A stretch of 64,000 nt of DNA from Rhizobium sp. NRK18 (lineage in GTDB: Bacteria > Pseudomonadota > Alphaproteobacteria > Rhizobiales > Rhizobiaceae): the NCBI RefSeq assembly GCF_024385575.1, contig NZ_JANFMV010000001.1, positions 2,261,681 through 2,325,680 of the forward strand, in the 5' to 3' direction. The notes beneath the pieces are model-generated. The model was not told the origin of the DNA, did no database searches, and saw nothing but the letters and a program-made list of their open reading frames with translations. The translations under genes were made by a program, and so were the position numbers. Below are positions 16,508 to 26,051 of the stretch, in pieces. The stretch's first letter is position 1, and the number at the start of each line of letters is the position of its first letter.

Positions 16508-19063
16508 TCAGGCCGTCACTTTGCTCTGGTCGTCGTCTTCCGCGCCCTCGGCATCGTCCTGGAAGCTCTCCGGACGCAGCTTGAAGGCAATCAGGACCGG
16601 CGCGGCGATGTAGATCGACGAGAAGGTACCGACGGCGACACCGAACAGCATGGCAAAGGTGAAGGAGCGAATGACTTCGCCGCCGAAGAGGTAGAGAGCC
16701 GTCAGAGCCAGAAGCGTCGTCGCCGACGTCAGTACGGTACGCGACAGCGTCTGGTTGATCGAGGTATCGATCAGCAGCGGCAGCGGCATCTTGCGATAGC
16801 GCCTGAGGTTTTCACGCATTCGGTCATAGACGACGACGGTGTCGTTCAGCGAGTAGCCGACGATCGTCAGCACCGCCGCGATACTGGTCAGGTTGAATTC
16901 GACCCCGGTCAGCACGAACAGGCCGATCGTCAATATGACGTCGTGCACGGTCGCGATGATCGCGCCGACGGCGAACTGCCATTCGAAGCGGAACCAGATG
17001 TAGATCAGGATCGCCGCCAGCGAGACGAGAACACCAAGCGTTGCCGATTGCGTCAATTCGCTGGAGACGACAGGACCGACGACTTCGACGCGGCGGAACT
17101 CGTAGGTGCTCTCCAGTTCGTTGCGCACCAGCGCCAGCGCCGACTGTTCGGCATTGTCGCCGCCGCCCTGCGCCTGCAGGCGGACGAGCACTTCGGACGG
17201 ATCGCCGAATTCCTGCGCCTGGATGTCGCCGAGGTTCAACTCGGACAGACGGTCGCGGATGTCGGCAATATCGGCATTGCCGCTTCTCGCCTTCAGCTCG
17301 ATGATCGAGCCGCCCTTGAAGTCGATGCCGAGGTTCATGCCGACGGTGGCGAAGCCGACCAGCGCGGCAATCGACAGCGCTGCCGAGATGATGAACGTGT
17401 AGCGGCGGAAGCCCATGAAGCGGATGTTCGCTCCGTCGAAGATGCCGGTACGGATACCGTTCGGCAGGTGCTTCGGACGACGGCGACGGACCCATTCGGC
17501 CACCAGCCAGCGGGTCAGCGTGAAGGCGGTGAAGACCGTCGTCAGGATACCGATGGCGAGCGTGACGGCAAAGCCGCGGACCGGACCCGAACCGAGATAG
17601 AAGAGAATGACGGCGGCAATCAGCGTCGTGACGTTGGCGTCGACGATGGTCGCATAAGCCTTGGAGAAACCGGTATCGATCGCCTGGATCAGCGGCCTGC
17701 CGTTTTTCACCTCTTCGCGTATGCGCTCATAGATGAGGACGTTTGAGTCGACCGCCATACCCATGGTCAACACAATACCGGCAATACCCGGCAAGGTCAG
17801 CGTCGAGCCGATCAGCGACAGGACGGCGATCAGCATGACGATGTTGACGAACAGCGCGACGTTGGCGATGACGCCGAAGAAGCCGTAGAAGCCGAGCATG
17901 AAGACGACAACCGCGGCCGCGCCGATGATGCCGGCGACGATACCGGCATTGATCGAGTCAGCGCCGAGGCTCGGGCCGACGGTGCGTTCCTCAACGACCG
18001 TCAGTGTTGCCGGAAGCGCGCCGGCGCGCAGCAGAACGGCGAGATCGTTGGCGGACTGAATGGTGAAGTTGCCGGAAATCTGGCCCGTGCCGCCGGTGAT
18101 CGGTTCGCGAATGACCGGAGCCGAAATCACCTGATCGTCGAGAATGATCGCGAATGGCTTGCCGACATTGGCGGTGGTCGCCCGCGAGAATGCGGTGGCG
18201 CCCTTGGAATCGAAGCGGAAGTTGACGACCGGTTCGTTGGAGCGCTGGTCGAAGCTTGCCTGCGCATCGACGAGTTCATCGCCCGAGACCAGCGCCTGCT
18301 TTTCGATCAGGTACGGGACCGGCGGATCGTCGGTCGAGTAAAGCACTTCGGACGTCACCGGCGGACGACCGTTGATCGCCTCCTGCACGGGCATCGAATC
18401 GTCGACCATGTGGAAGGAAAGCTTGGCCGTCTGGTTCAGGAGCGCCTTCAGGCGCTGCGGATCCTGCAGGCCCGGAACCTGGACGATGATGCGGTCGTCA
18501 CCCTGGCGCTGGATCAGCGGCTCGGTGTTGCCGAGTTCGTCGACGCGGCGGCGAACGACTTCGATCGACTGCGTGAGCGCAGACGAGAGACGGTAATTGA
18601 TGCCCTGGTCGGTGAGGTCGAGGCGGATGGTGTTGTTCTGGCCATCCTCCATGTTGACTTCCTGGATCGAGCCACCAGTCAACGTGCCGGCGCTGATCAG
18701 TTCGGTCAGCGGACGCAGCGCCTCCTTGGCGGCGTCGTATTCGTTCGGGTCGGTGATCTTCACCTGAACCGTCTGCCCGGCGCCGGAGAGGCCGGTATAA
18801 CGGATCTTGGCGGCGCGCAGCTTGGCGCGCACGTCGGCGACCGTCGTTTCAAGCCGCTCCTTGATGATGTCGGAGCGCTCGATCTTCAGCATGATATGGG
18901 AGCCGCCCTGAAGGTCGAGACCGAGCGTCACCTTGCTGTCGGGAAGCCAGGACGGAAGCTCCGCCAGCTGCTTGTCGCTGAAAAGGTTCGGCGCTGCGGT
19001 CAGGAAGGCCACAAGAACGGCGAGCCAGATGAAGGTGGTTTTCCAGCGGGAGAAATAGAGCAT
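16508..19063 (-). CDS. secDF: SecDF, fused protein-export translocase subunits
   Basis: Inner-membrane component that uses the proton gradient to pull exported proteins through SecYEG. This is a natural SecD-SecF fusion of 851 residues. The SecD half (about 1-530) starts with one helix, then the motif LGLDLQGGSHIML, a large periplasmic region, and five helices containing GMAVDSNVLIYERIREE. The SecF half (about 540-851) has GMNLGIDFKGGSIIEL and GYSLNDTVVVYDRMREN. YajC is encoded upstream, 77 bases away, on the same strand. Confidence 0.97.
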   Translation of the reverse strand: MLYFSRWKTTFIWLAVLVAFLTAAPNLFSDKQLAELPSWLPDSKVTLGLDLQGGSHIMLKIERSDIIKERLETTVADVRAKLRAAKIRYTGLSGAGQTVQVKITDPNEYDAAKEALRPLTELISAGTLTGGSIQEVNMEDGQNNTIRLDLTDQGINYRLSSALTQSIEVVRRRVDELGNTEPLIQRQGDDRIIVQVPGLQDPQRLKALLNQTAKLSFHMVDDSMPVQEAINGRPPVTSEVLYSTDDPPVPYLIEKQALVSGDELVDAQASFDQRSNEPVVNFRFDSKGATAFSRATTANVGKPFAIILDDQVISAPVIREPITGGTGQISGNFTIQSANDLAVLLRAGALPATLTVVEERTVGPSLGADSINAGIVAGIIGAAAVVVFMLGFYGFFGVIANVALFVNIVMLIAVLSLIGSTLTLPGIAGIVLTMGMAVDSNVLIYERIREEVKNGRPLIQAIDTGFSKAYATIVDANVTTLIAAVILFYLGSGPVRGFAVTLAIGILTTVFTAFTLTRWLVAEWVRRRRPKHLPNGIRTGIFDGANIRFMGFRRYTFIISAALSIAALVGFATVGMNLGIDFKGGSIIELKARSGNADIADIRDRLSELNLGDIQAQEFGDPSEVLVRLQAQGGGDNAEQSALALVRNELESTYEFRRVEVVGPVVSSELTQSATLGVLVSLAAILIYIWFRFEWQFAVGAIIATVHDVILTIGLFVLTGVEFNLTSIAAVLTIVGYSLNDTVVVYDRMRENLRRYRKMPLPLLIDTSINQTLSRTVLTSATTLLALTALYLFGGEVIRSFTFAMLFGVAVGTFSSIYIAAPVLIAFKLRPESFQDDAEGAEDDDQSKVTA

Positions 19064-19100
19064 CGGTTTCTCGGCTTCAGAGTATCTTTATCATGCGAAA

Positions 19101-19128
19101 GGCGTGCGGACCGGTTGGTTCGCACGCC
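19101..19128 (-). promoter_or_regulatory. Strong hairpin between yajC and secDF
   Basis: GGCGTGCG/CGCACGCC (8 bp) extends inward through ACC/GGT around a short AACC loop. On the minus strand it is followed by TTTCGC, a weak T tract. It could attenuate transcription into secDF or stabilise the yajC mRNA end. Confidence 0.45.
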
Positions 19129-19140
19129 TGAATGAAGGCA

Positions 19141-19488
19141 TCAATTGCCGCTGTCGGCCTTGACCGGCTCGCCCTTGACCCGGACGTCGGAGACATGGGC
19201 GCGGACGACACGAACGCGCACGCCGTCGGCAATTTCCACTTCGAGTTCGTTGTCATCGATCACCTTCGTGACCTTGCCGAGCACGCCGCCGCCCGTGACG
19301 ACCTGGTCGCCGCGGCGAATGGCCTTCAGGGTTTCTTCGCGCTTCTTCATCTGCTGGCGCTGCGGACGGATCAGCAGGAAGTACCAGACGACCATCAAGG
19401 GCACGAACAGGAACAGCATTTCCATGCCGGAACCGAAACCGGCTGCACCACCGGCCGCGTCTTGGGCGAATGCCTGGGTAAAGAACAT
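19141..19488 (-). CDS. yajC: YajC, preprotein translocase subunit
   Basis: Small inner-membrane partner of SecDF, 115 residues. It has one hydrophobic helix (MEMLFLFVPLMVVWYFLLIRPQ, abridged here to its core around residues 22-42) followed by the conserved IRPQRQQMKKREE stretch and a soluble domain (RRGDQVVTGGGVLGKV). The ATG at 19488 has GAGGAG six bases upstream; the frame is open further upstream but without a site. It is the first gene of the yajC-secDF-NDUFAF3-NDUFAF6-like series. Confidence 0.95.
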   Translation of the reverse strand: MFFTQAFAQDAAGGAAGFGSGMEMLFLFVPLMVVWYFLLIRPQRQQMKKREETLKAIRRGDQVVTGGGVLGKVTKVIDDNELEVEIADGVRVRVVRAHVSDVRVKGEPVKADSGN

Positions 19489-19699
19489 CAAAAACTCCTC
19501 GAATTCCAAAACACTGTGCCGTTTCCGGCCATACAGAAAGCCGCCGGAATATAGGCGCGATCGCAGTGATTGCAACAGCACGCCCGGCCGGACAGGACGA
19601 TTTCCCGCCCTATTAGCCTTTTCCGGTCTGAAACGCCATGCTACCGCGCTTTAAAAATGACAGATCGGCCAGACCGGCCGCTTGGAAGGGAGGCCCCGC

Positions 19700-20569
19700 A
19701 TGAAAGACAAGACCAAACACGCCCTGCTTTCAGAACTCCGCCGTCTGGCGGATGCCGTCGAACGGCTTGCCGGACCGGCGCCGGCCGACAACGATCTCGA
19801 CTCCGCCCATTGCTTCGTCTGGCAACCGACGCGCCAGAAGCTCCAGCCGGTGCAGCGTCCGAACCGGATCGCCCTGAAACTGATCAAGGGCGTCGACCAT
19901 GTGCGTGATATCCTTCACGAAAACACCGAGCGCTTCGCCGAAGGGTATCCGGCCAACAACGTGCTTCTGTGGGGCGCCCGCGGCATGGGCAAGTCCTCGC
20001 TGGTCAAGTCCGTCCATGACGACGTGCGGGCTTCCTCCGGCGTCTCGCTGAAACTCATCGAAGTGCATCGCGAAGACATATCCAGCCTCCCTCTCCTTCT
20101 CGACATGCTGAAGGACGGCCCGCACCGGGTCATCATCTTCTGCGACGATCTGTCTTTCGATCATGACGACACGGCCTACAAGTCGCTGAAAGCCGCGCTC
20201 GACGGCGGCGTCGAAGGCCGGCCGGACAACGTGCTGTTCTATGCTACGTCGAACCGCCGGCACCTGTTGCCGCGCGACATGATCGACAACGAGCGCTCGA
20301 CGGCGATCAATCCGTCCGAGGCGGTCGAGGAAAAGGTATCGCTGTCCGATCGCTTCGGCCTGTGGCTCGGGTTCCACAAGTGCAGCCAGGACGACTATCT
20401 GCTGATGATCGACGGCTATGCCGAGCATTTCGCCCTGCCGATCGACCACGACGACCTGCACAAGCAGGCGCTCGAATGGGCGACCACCAGAGGCGGACGC
20501 TCCGGCCGCGTCGCCTGGCAGTTCATCCAGGATCTGGCCGGACGCCTCAGGGTGCGCATCGACCGCTGA
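19700..20569 (+). CDS. DUF815 ATP-binding protein (AAA+-like)
   Basis: Cytoplasmic protein of 289 residues, DUF815 family. It has Walker A GARGMGKSS (residues 92-100), a Walker B-like VIIFCDDLSF, and a later sensor-type segment FYATSNRRHL. The family is widespread but has no assigned function; the ATPase fold is clear and the substrate unknown. The ATG at 19700 follows GGAAGGGAGG. It is divergent from yajC with about 210 bases between, and ends at a bidirectional terminator. Confidence 0.88.
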   Translation: MKDKTKHALLSELRRLADAVERLAGPAPADNDLDSAHCFVWQPTRQKLQPVQRPNRIALKLIKGVDHVRDILHENTERFAEGYPANNVLLWGARGMGKSSLVKSVHDDVRASSGVSLKLIEVHREDISSLPLLLDMLKDGPHRVIIFCDDLSFDHDDTAYKSLKAALDGGVEGRPDNVLFYATSNRRHLLPRDMIDNERSTAINPSEAVEEKVSLSDRFGLWLGFHKCSQDDYLLMIDGYAEHFALPIDHDDLHKQALEWATTRGGRSGRVAWQFIQDLAGRLRVRIDR

Positions 20570-20595
20570 TCCCGAGTTCGGAATAACACACACGC

Positions 20596-20634
20596 AAAAA
20601 GGCCCGGCTGGATCCCCCGCCGGGCCTTTCTTTA
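20596..20634. terminator. Bidirectional terminator between DUF815 gene and LysM lipoprotein gene
   Basis: AAAGGCCCGGC/GCCGGGCCTTT encloses a 10-nt loop, with A residues before and TTTCTTT after, so it can work on both strands. Confidence 0.8.
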
Positions 20635-20654
20635 TCCCCCGATACGCAAAACCA

Positions 20655-22208
20655 CTATTCGAGGTATGAGATGGGATTGACCGGCGTGGCGTCCTTGCGC
20701 ACTTCGAAGTGCAGCATCGGACGGCTGGCATTGCCGCTCATGCCCGAGGAAGCGATGACCTGGCCGCGGGTGACCTTCTGGCCGCGAGCGACGTTCAGGC
20801 TGCCGGCATGGCCATAGACCGTGACCGTGCCGTCGTCGTGGCGCAGGAGAACCGTGTTGCCGAGTTCCTTCAGGCCGTTGCTCGCATAGATGACGACGCC
20901 GTTTTCAGCAGCCTTGACCGGCGTGCCTTCCGGCACGGAGATGTCGATGCCGTCGTTGCGGCTGCCGTTGACGTTCGAACCATAGGCGGCAATCACCTGA
21001 CCGCGAACGGGCCAGCGATACTTGCTGATGCCCGTCGAGGCCGGAGCCGAAACCGACGGATCCTTCGATGCGACTTCCGTCACGGACTTGGTCGCAGCGG
21101 GTGCCACATAGGGCTTCGGATCGTTGTTCGATGCCGTTTCGGTCGCCTTCGGCTGTGCCTGCGCGGCCGGCTTGGCAGCGCTTGCGACAGCAGCGGGCTT
21201 GACGGCGCTGGTCTGGACCGGATCCGGTGTCGAGGTCGAGCCGTTCGGCAGCTTCAGCACCTGGCCGATGCGGATGCTGGCGGTATCGAGACCGTTCAGA
21301 CGCTTCAGCTCGTCGATGTTGCTGCCGGTCTGGCGGGCAATCTTGGTGAGCGTGTCGCCGGCAACGACCTTGTAGGTACCACCGTCGCCGCCTGCGGGCG
21401 TCTTCTTCGGTTCGACCGAGGCAGACTTGTCACGATTGTCGACCGGCTTCGGCAGGAGGGCGACCTTCTGCTCCGTCTTCTTCGGCAGTTCAGGCAACCT
21501 GCCACCCTTGGAGAAGTCTTCCGCCGTTGCGGAGGCCTTTGCCGAGTTCGGGCTGACGCTGTAGGACGGAATGATCAGGGTCTGGCCAGCCTGGACAGCA
21601 CCGCTTGTCAGGCCGTTCGCCTGCATGATGGCGGACATCGACACATTGTAGCGACGGGACAGCGCCGCGATGGTGTCGCCCGGCTTCAAGACGACCTTCT
21701 GACCGCCCATGCTGTTGTCAGCCGGACGCGTGGTCGCCGTCTTGATCGGATCGGCAGGCAGCGTGGCGTGCGAGAGCGTCGTCTGTGCGGGCGCCCTTGC
21801 CGGCATCGGCTGTTCCAGCGACGCACTCTGCGAGGAGACCGGCGGCAGGCTCTGCTGTTGGACGCTCATCGGCGTTGCCGACATGCGCGCTCCGGAAGCG
21901 ACCGTGCCGGTGCTCATCGGATCGTAGCTGCTGTTGGCCGGACGGGCCGGATAAGGCTGGTTGAGCGCTTGGTTGGCGGTCGAATAATCCTGGGCCGGCG
22001 CCATGCCGACGCTGGCACTCGGAACGGGTGCGCCAGGTGTGTTGGTGACGGGGCGTACGGAGCTGGTGGTCAGGTTATCGGTGCCAAAATAGCCACCGGA
22101 AAACCGCATCGCATCCGAACTGCACCCCGCAACAGTCGAACCCAGCAAGGCTATGGCGACAAGCCGAAGAACTGAGTTTCCAAATTTTTGCGACACTTTG
22201 ATACTCAT
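20655..22208 (-). CDS. LysM/M23-type peptidoglycan-binding lipoprotein with degenerate LytM domain
   Basis: Envelope protein of 517 residues. It carries a lipoprotein signal with lipobox VAGC (Cys29), a Pro/Ser/Ala-rich linker, LysM 1 (about 170-214), LysM 2 (about 278-321) and a C-terminal LytM (M23) domain (about 396-516). Two zinc ligands appear lost: the H-x-x-x-D site reads N-D-G-I-D (418-422) and the H-x-H site reads M-L-H (498-500). It should therefore bind peptidoglycan and regulate amidases, like NlpD, EnvC or DipM, rather than cut. The neighbours surE and pcm match the classic surE-pcm-nlpD order, supporting an NlpD-like role. Confidence 0.9.
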   Translation of the reverse strand: MSIKVSQKFGNSVLRLVAIALLGSTVAGCSSDAMRFSGGYFGTDNLTTSSVRPVTNTPGAPVPSASVGMAPAQDYSTANQALNQPYPARPANSSYDPMSTGTVASGARMSATPMSVQQQSLPPVSSQSASLEQPMPARAPAQTTLSHATLPADPIKTATTRPADNSMGGQKVVLKPGDTIAALSRRYNVSMSAIMQANGLTSGAVQAGQTLIIPSYSVSPNSAKASATAEDFSKGGRLPELPKKTEQKVALLPKPVDNRDKSASVEPKKTPAGGDGGTYKVVAGDTLTKIARQTGSNIDELKRLNGLDTASIRIGQVLKLPNGSTSTPDPVQTSAVKPAAVASAAKPAAQAQPKATETASNNDPKPYVAPAATKSVTEVASKDPSVSAPASTGISKYRWPVRGQVIAAYGSNVNGSRNDGIDISVPEGTPVKAAENGVVIYASNGLKELGNTVLLRHDDGTVTVYGHAGSLNVARGQKVTRGQVIASSGMSGNASRPMLHFEVRKDATPVNPISYLE

Positions 22209-22358
22209 AACTGGACCTACTCGATACGCGACAGGTTATGAGCAAATTAAACCGCGTTAATGTTACCGCCCGGTTAAGACGCGGACTCGGAAGGAAGATT
22301 TTTGTCAAAAAACTAACCATGCCGCCACAATTGGAGGTGGAGCATGAAAATCCGGACG

Positions 22359-23012
22359 TCAGAGGAACGAGGCGGTGTTTTCGACGAAGGGCAGATACGG
22401 CGCTTCGAACAGGTCCTCGCGCTCGAAGCGGCTGCCGACCTTGCCGAGTTGCACCATGCGGCAGGTGCCGTTCTCCTGCATGAGCGGTGCGATCATCGTG
22501 CCGCCGGATACCAGCTGCTCCGCATAGAAGCGGGGCGTCTCCTTGAAGGCGGCGGTGCAGATGATGCGGTCGAACGTCCCCTCGCCCGGCACGCCCGAGC
22601 GGCCGTCGCCCTGGCGGATGACGACGTTCAATCGCTGCAGCTTCTCCATCCGTGCGTGGGCATTTTCGGTCAGGGTGCGGTAACGGTCGATCGACAGCAC
22701 GCGCTCGGCGAGCCGTGACAGGACGCCGGTCATGAAACCGCTGCCTGTGCCGATTTCGAGCACCCGGTGGCCGGGCTTCACCTTCAGCCGGTCGAGAAGC
22801 CGGACGGCGAAATCGACACCTTCCATGAAGGAGCCGCATTCGATCGGAATGGAGCGGGAGGAATAGGCCTTGTCGGCGAATTGCGGCGGCACGAACAGCG
22901 AGCGCGGCGTCTGCTCGACGGCGGTCAGGAGATCGATGTCCGAAATGCCTTCGGCCCGCAATCTGAGCACGAGAGCGGCAAAGCCTTCCTTTTCGACCAT
23001 GGCAGCCGTCAA
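22359..23012 (-). CDS. pcm: Protein-L-isoaspartate O-methyltransferase
   Basis: Repairs damaged proteins by methylating isoaspartyl residues with S-adenosylmethionine. The 217-residue protein contains the SAM motif [16 protein letters not shown] and the Pcm-specific [10 protein letters not shown] segment (in place of the usual tIsqP-h) before it. It overlaps surE by 4 bases (ATGA), so it is coupled to it, and the NlpD-like gene follows: the conserved surE-pcm-nlpD stress and survival cluster. A second, different Pcm-like gene lies at 47295-47945. Confidence 0.9.
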   Translation of the reverse strand: MTAAMVEKEGFAALVLRLRAEGISDIDLLTAVEQTPRSLFVPPQFADKAYSSRSIPIECGSFMEGVDFAVRLLDRLKVKPGHRVLEIGTGSGFMTGVLSRLAERVLSIDRYRTLTENAHARMEKLQRLNVVIRQGDGRSGVPGEGTFDRIICTAAFKETPRFYAEQLVSGGTMIAPLMQENGTCRMVQLGKVGSRFEREDLFEAPYLPFVENTASFL

Positions 23013-23782
23013 GCATTCCCTCCGTCAGCAAGAGCCCGAGCAACGCGATCCTGCACGGAGTAGTCGGTCATGTCGAGCTTCAGCGGCGTCACCGAGATCT
23101 TCCGGTTGCGCAATTCCACAAGATCCGTGCCTTCGCCCTCACGCGGGGTGCGGCCGCCGAGCGTCAGCCAGTAATACGGGAAGCCGCGGCCGTCCTGGCG
23201 CTCTTCCACGCCGACGCCGTAGTCGAGCTTGCCCTGCTTGGTCACGGTCACGCCGGCGACCTCTTCCGGGCGACAATTGGGAAAGTTGATGTTGAGGAAG
23301 CTTCCTTCGGGAAGGTCGACATGCATCAGTTGCCGCAGAATGCCCGGCGCATGCGTTTCGGCGGCCTCCCACGGCACGATGCGCCGCCCGTCATAGGTGT
23401 AGGCCTGGCTCAGCGCAAAGGACCGCACGCCGTTCAACGCGCCCTCGATGGCGCCGGCAACCGTGCCGGAATAGGTCACGTCCTCGGCCATGTTGGCGCC
23501 GGAATTGACGCCGGAGAGCACGAGATCCGGCTTTCCGTCGGCCATCAGCTTGCGGATCGCCATGATCACGCAATCCGTCGGGGTACCCTTCAGCGCGAAC
23601 TTCTTTTCGCCGACCTGCCGAAGCCGCAAGGGCTCCGACAGCGTCAGCGAATGGGCAAGCCCGCTCTGGTCGGTCTCGGGGGCGACGATCCAGACGTCGT
23701 CGGACAGCTCGCGGGCGATCCGCTCGAGTGCCGCCAGACCTTCGGCATGAATGCCGTCGTCATTCGTCAGAAGAATGCGCAT
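23009..23782 (-). CDS. surE: SurE, 5'/3'-nucleotidase
   Basis: Metal-dependent nucleotidase that dephosphorylates nucleoside monophosphates, linked to stationary-phase survival. The 257-residue protein begins with the hallmark [15 protein letters not shown], in which the two aspartates bind metal, and has [20 protein letters not shown] around residue 95-115. It follows serS by 28 bases and overlaps pcm by 4 bases. Confidence 0.96.
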   Translation of the reverse strand: MRILLTNDDGIHAEGLAALERIARELSDDVWIVAPETDQSGLAHSLTLSEPLRLRQVGEKKFALKGTPTDCVIMAIRKLMADGKPDLVLSGVNSGANMAEDVTYSGTVAGAIEGALNGVRSFALSQAYTYDGRRIVPWEAAETHAPGILRQLMHVDLPEGSFLNINFPNCRPEEVAGVTVTKQGKLDYGVGVEERQDGRGFPYYWLTLGGRTPREGEGTDLVELRNRKISVTPLKLDMTDYSVQDRVARALADGGNA

Positions 23783-23810
23783 GATGCCCCCGAGGCAGGC
23801 GCCGCCCTTG

Positions 23811-25103
23811 TCAGGCAGCGCGTTCGATTCTCTTCAGTCCACCCATATAGGGCAGCAGAACGTCCGGAATTGTGACCGAGCCGTCTTCGTTCAGGTAATT
23901 TTCCAGAACGGCGATCAGCGCGCGACCGACGGCGGTGCCGGAACCGTTCAACGTGTGAACGAACTTCGTCGCCTTGTCGTCCTTGCCGCGGTAGCGGGCA
24001 TTCATGCGCCGCGCCTGGAAATCGCCGCAGACCGAGCAGGACGAGATTTCGCGGTAGGTATCCTGCCCCGGCAGCCAGACCTCGATGTCATAGGTTTTGC
24101 GGGCGCCAAAGCCCATGTCGCCGGTGCAGAGCGTTACCGTGCGGAAATGCAGGCCGAGGCGCTTCAGCACCTCTTCGGCGCAGGCGGTCATCCGCTCCAG
24201 CTCGTCGACCGACGATTCGGCGTCGGTGATCGACACCATCTCGCATTTCCAGAACTGGTGCTGGCGCAGCATGCCGCGCGTATCGCGTCCGGCCGAACCC
24301 GCTTCCGAACGGAAGCACGGCGTCAGCGCCGTCATGCGCAGAGGCAGCGTCTCCTGATCGAGGATTTCCTCGCGCACGAGGTTGGTCAGCGGCACTTCCG
24401 CCGTCGGAATGAGAGCGAGACGGGCGTTGGCGTGCGGCGTGAAGAACAGGTCTTCCTCGAACTTTGGCAGCTGGCCGGTGCCGTAGAGCGCATCGTCACG
24501 CACCAGGAAAGGCGGCATGACTTCGAGATAGCCGTGCTCGCTGGTGTGCAGATCGATCATGAACTGGCCGAGGGCGCGTTCGAGGCGGGCGATCTGGCCC
24601 TTCAAGACCGTGAAGCGCGAGCCAGACAGCTTCGCCGCCCGTTCGAAATCCATCCAGCCGAGCTTTTCGCCGATCTCGAAGTGCTCGAGCGGCTTGTGGT
24701 TCCACGTCGGCTTGTCGCCGACCATGCGCTTGACAACATTGTCGCCCTCGTCGGCGCCGACCGGCACATCGTCGAGCGGAATGTTGGGGATGCGGGCGAG
24801 CGCGTCGGTCAGTTCAAAGTTGAGCTGACGCTCTTCCTCTTCCATTGCCGGCATGGTGGTCTTGAGGTCGGCGACCTCCGCCTTCAGCTTCTCGGCCAGC
24901 TCCGTGTTCTTCGTCGCCATCGCCTGGCCGATCTCCTTGGAGGCGGCATTGCGGCGGGCCTGCATGTCCTGCAGCTTCTGGACGACGGCGCGACGCTTTT
25001 CGTCGAGCGCGATCAACTGAGCCGAAAGCGGCTCGGCCGAGCGCTTCTTCAGCGCGGCGTCGAGGGCTTCGGCGTTTTCACGAATCCATTTGATATCGAG
25101 CAT
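23811..25103 (-). CDS. serS: Seryl-tRNA synthetase
   Basis: Charges tRNA-Ser. The full-length 430-residue class II synthetase has an N-terminal coiled-coil arm (about 30-105, [11 protein letters not shown]...), motif 2 around [24 protein letters not shown] (abridged: [14 protein letters not shown]) and motif 3 with [14 protein letters not shown]. It begins at [13 protein letters not shown] and lies between tatC and surE on the same strand. Confidence 0.97.
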   Translation of the reverse strand: MLDIKWIRENAEALDAALKKRSAEPLSAQLIALDEKRRAVVQKLQDMQARRNAASKEIGQAMATKNTELAEKLKAEVADLKTTMPAMEEEERQLNFELTDALARIPNIPLDDVPVGADEGDNVVKRMVGDKPTWNHKPLEHFEIGEKLGWMDFERAAKLSGSRFTVLKGQIARLERALGQFMIDLHTSEHGYLEVMPPFLVRDDALYGTGQLPKFEEDLFFTPHANARLALIPTAEVPLTNLVREEILDQETLPLRMTALTPCFRSEAGSAGRDTRGMLRQHQFWKCEMVSITDAESSVDELERMTACAEEVLKRLGLHFRTVTLCTGDMGFGARKTYDIEVWLPGQDTYREISSCSVCGDFQARRMNARYRGKDDKATKFVHTLNGSGTAVGRALIAVLENYLNEDGSVTIPDVLLPYMGGLKRIERAA

Positions 25104-25142
25104 TGTCTTATCCGAATTGTTCTACCGTTTTCGCTGTGAACG

Positions 25143-25163
25143 AGCCGCTCCAGTCGGGAGCGG
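25143..25163 (-). promoter_or_regulatory. Hairpin in the tatC-serS spacer
   Basis: GCCGCTCC/GGAGCGGC with a 5-nt loop. There is no T tract on the minus strand, so a role in mRNA processing or weak termination is only a possibility. Confidence 0.3.
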
Positions 25164-25202
25164 CCTGGCAGCGCCGTCAGTTACCGGGCATTGACCGAAT
25201 AA

Positions 25203-26051
25203 TCAGGCGCTGCCGGTGGTAGAGTCTTCGGATGAGGCTTCCGCCTCGTCAGCCTCCGCCTCGTCGGCAGCCGCCTGTTCAGCCCGCTTGCGCTCCACCA
25301 GCCGCGCCGAATAGATCGACACCTCGTAGAGAAGGATCGTCGGCAGTGCAAGACCGATCTGGGAGAGCGGATCGGGCGGCGTCAGGATCGCGGCTGCGAT
25401 GAAGGCCGCAACGATCGCATACTTGCGCTTGGCCGCCAGTCCCTCCGAGGTCAGGAAGCCGGTCCGCGCCAGAAGCGTGGTGACGACCGGAAGCTGGAAG
25501 ACGAGGCCGAAGGAAAAGACCAGCGTCATGATCAGGCTGAGATATTCCGAGACCTTCGGCAGCAGCGAGATCGCGATGTCGTCGGCGCCGCCCTGCTGCT
25601 GCATGGACAGGAAGAACCACATCACCATCGGCGTGAAGAAGAAATAGACCATCGCGCCGCCAAGCAGGAACAGGAGCGGCGATGCCACCAGGAACGGCAG
25701 GAAGGCCGCCCGCTCGTTCTTATAGAGGCCGGGGGCGACGAACTTGTAGATCTGCGCTGCGATGATCGGGAACGAGATCACCAGCGCCGAGAACATTGCC
25801 ACCTTGAGCTGGGTGAAGAAGAATTCCTGCGGCGCCGTGTAGATCAGCTCCGTCTTCGACGGATCGAGACCGGCCCAGCCGACCGCCCAGCGATAGGGAA
25901 CGACCAGCAGGTTGAAGAGCTTCTTGGCAAAGAAGAAACAGACGATGAAGGCCACGAAGAAGGCGGCGATCGCCCACATCAGGCGCGTGCGCAGCTCGAT
26001 CAGGTGCTCGATCAGCGGCTGCGGCTTGTCGTCGATGTTTTCGCCGCTCAT
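25203..26051 (-). CDS. tatC: TatC, twin-arginine translocase receptor subunit
   Basis: Polytopic membrane receptor for folded twin-arginine substrates. The 282-residue protein has six hydrophobic segments, the N-terminal family signature LIEHLIELRTRL, the FFFTQLKVAMFSALVIS region and the conserved FGLVFQLPV near the middle. The C-terminal tail is acidic and alanine-rich. It overlaps tatB by 4 bases and belongs to tatABC. Confidence 0.96.
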   Translation of the reverse strand: MSGENIDDKPQPLIEHLIELRTRLMWAIAAFFVAFIVCFFFAKKLFNLLVVPYRWAVGWAGLDPSKTELIYTAPQEFFFTQLKVAMFSALVISFPIIAAQIYKFVAPGLYKNERAAFLPFLVASPLLFLLGGAMVYFFFTPMVMWFFLSMQQQGGADDIAISLLPKVSEYLSLIMTLVFSFGLVFQLPVVTTLLARTGFLTSEGLAAKRKYAIVAAFIAAAILTPPDPLSQIGLALPTILLYEVSIYSARLVERKRAEQAAADEAEADEAEASSEDSTTGSA

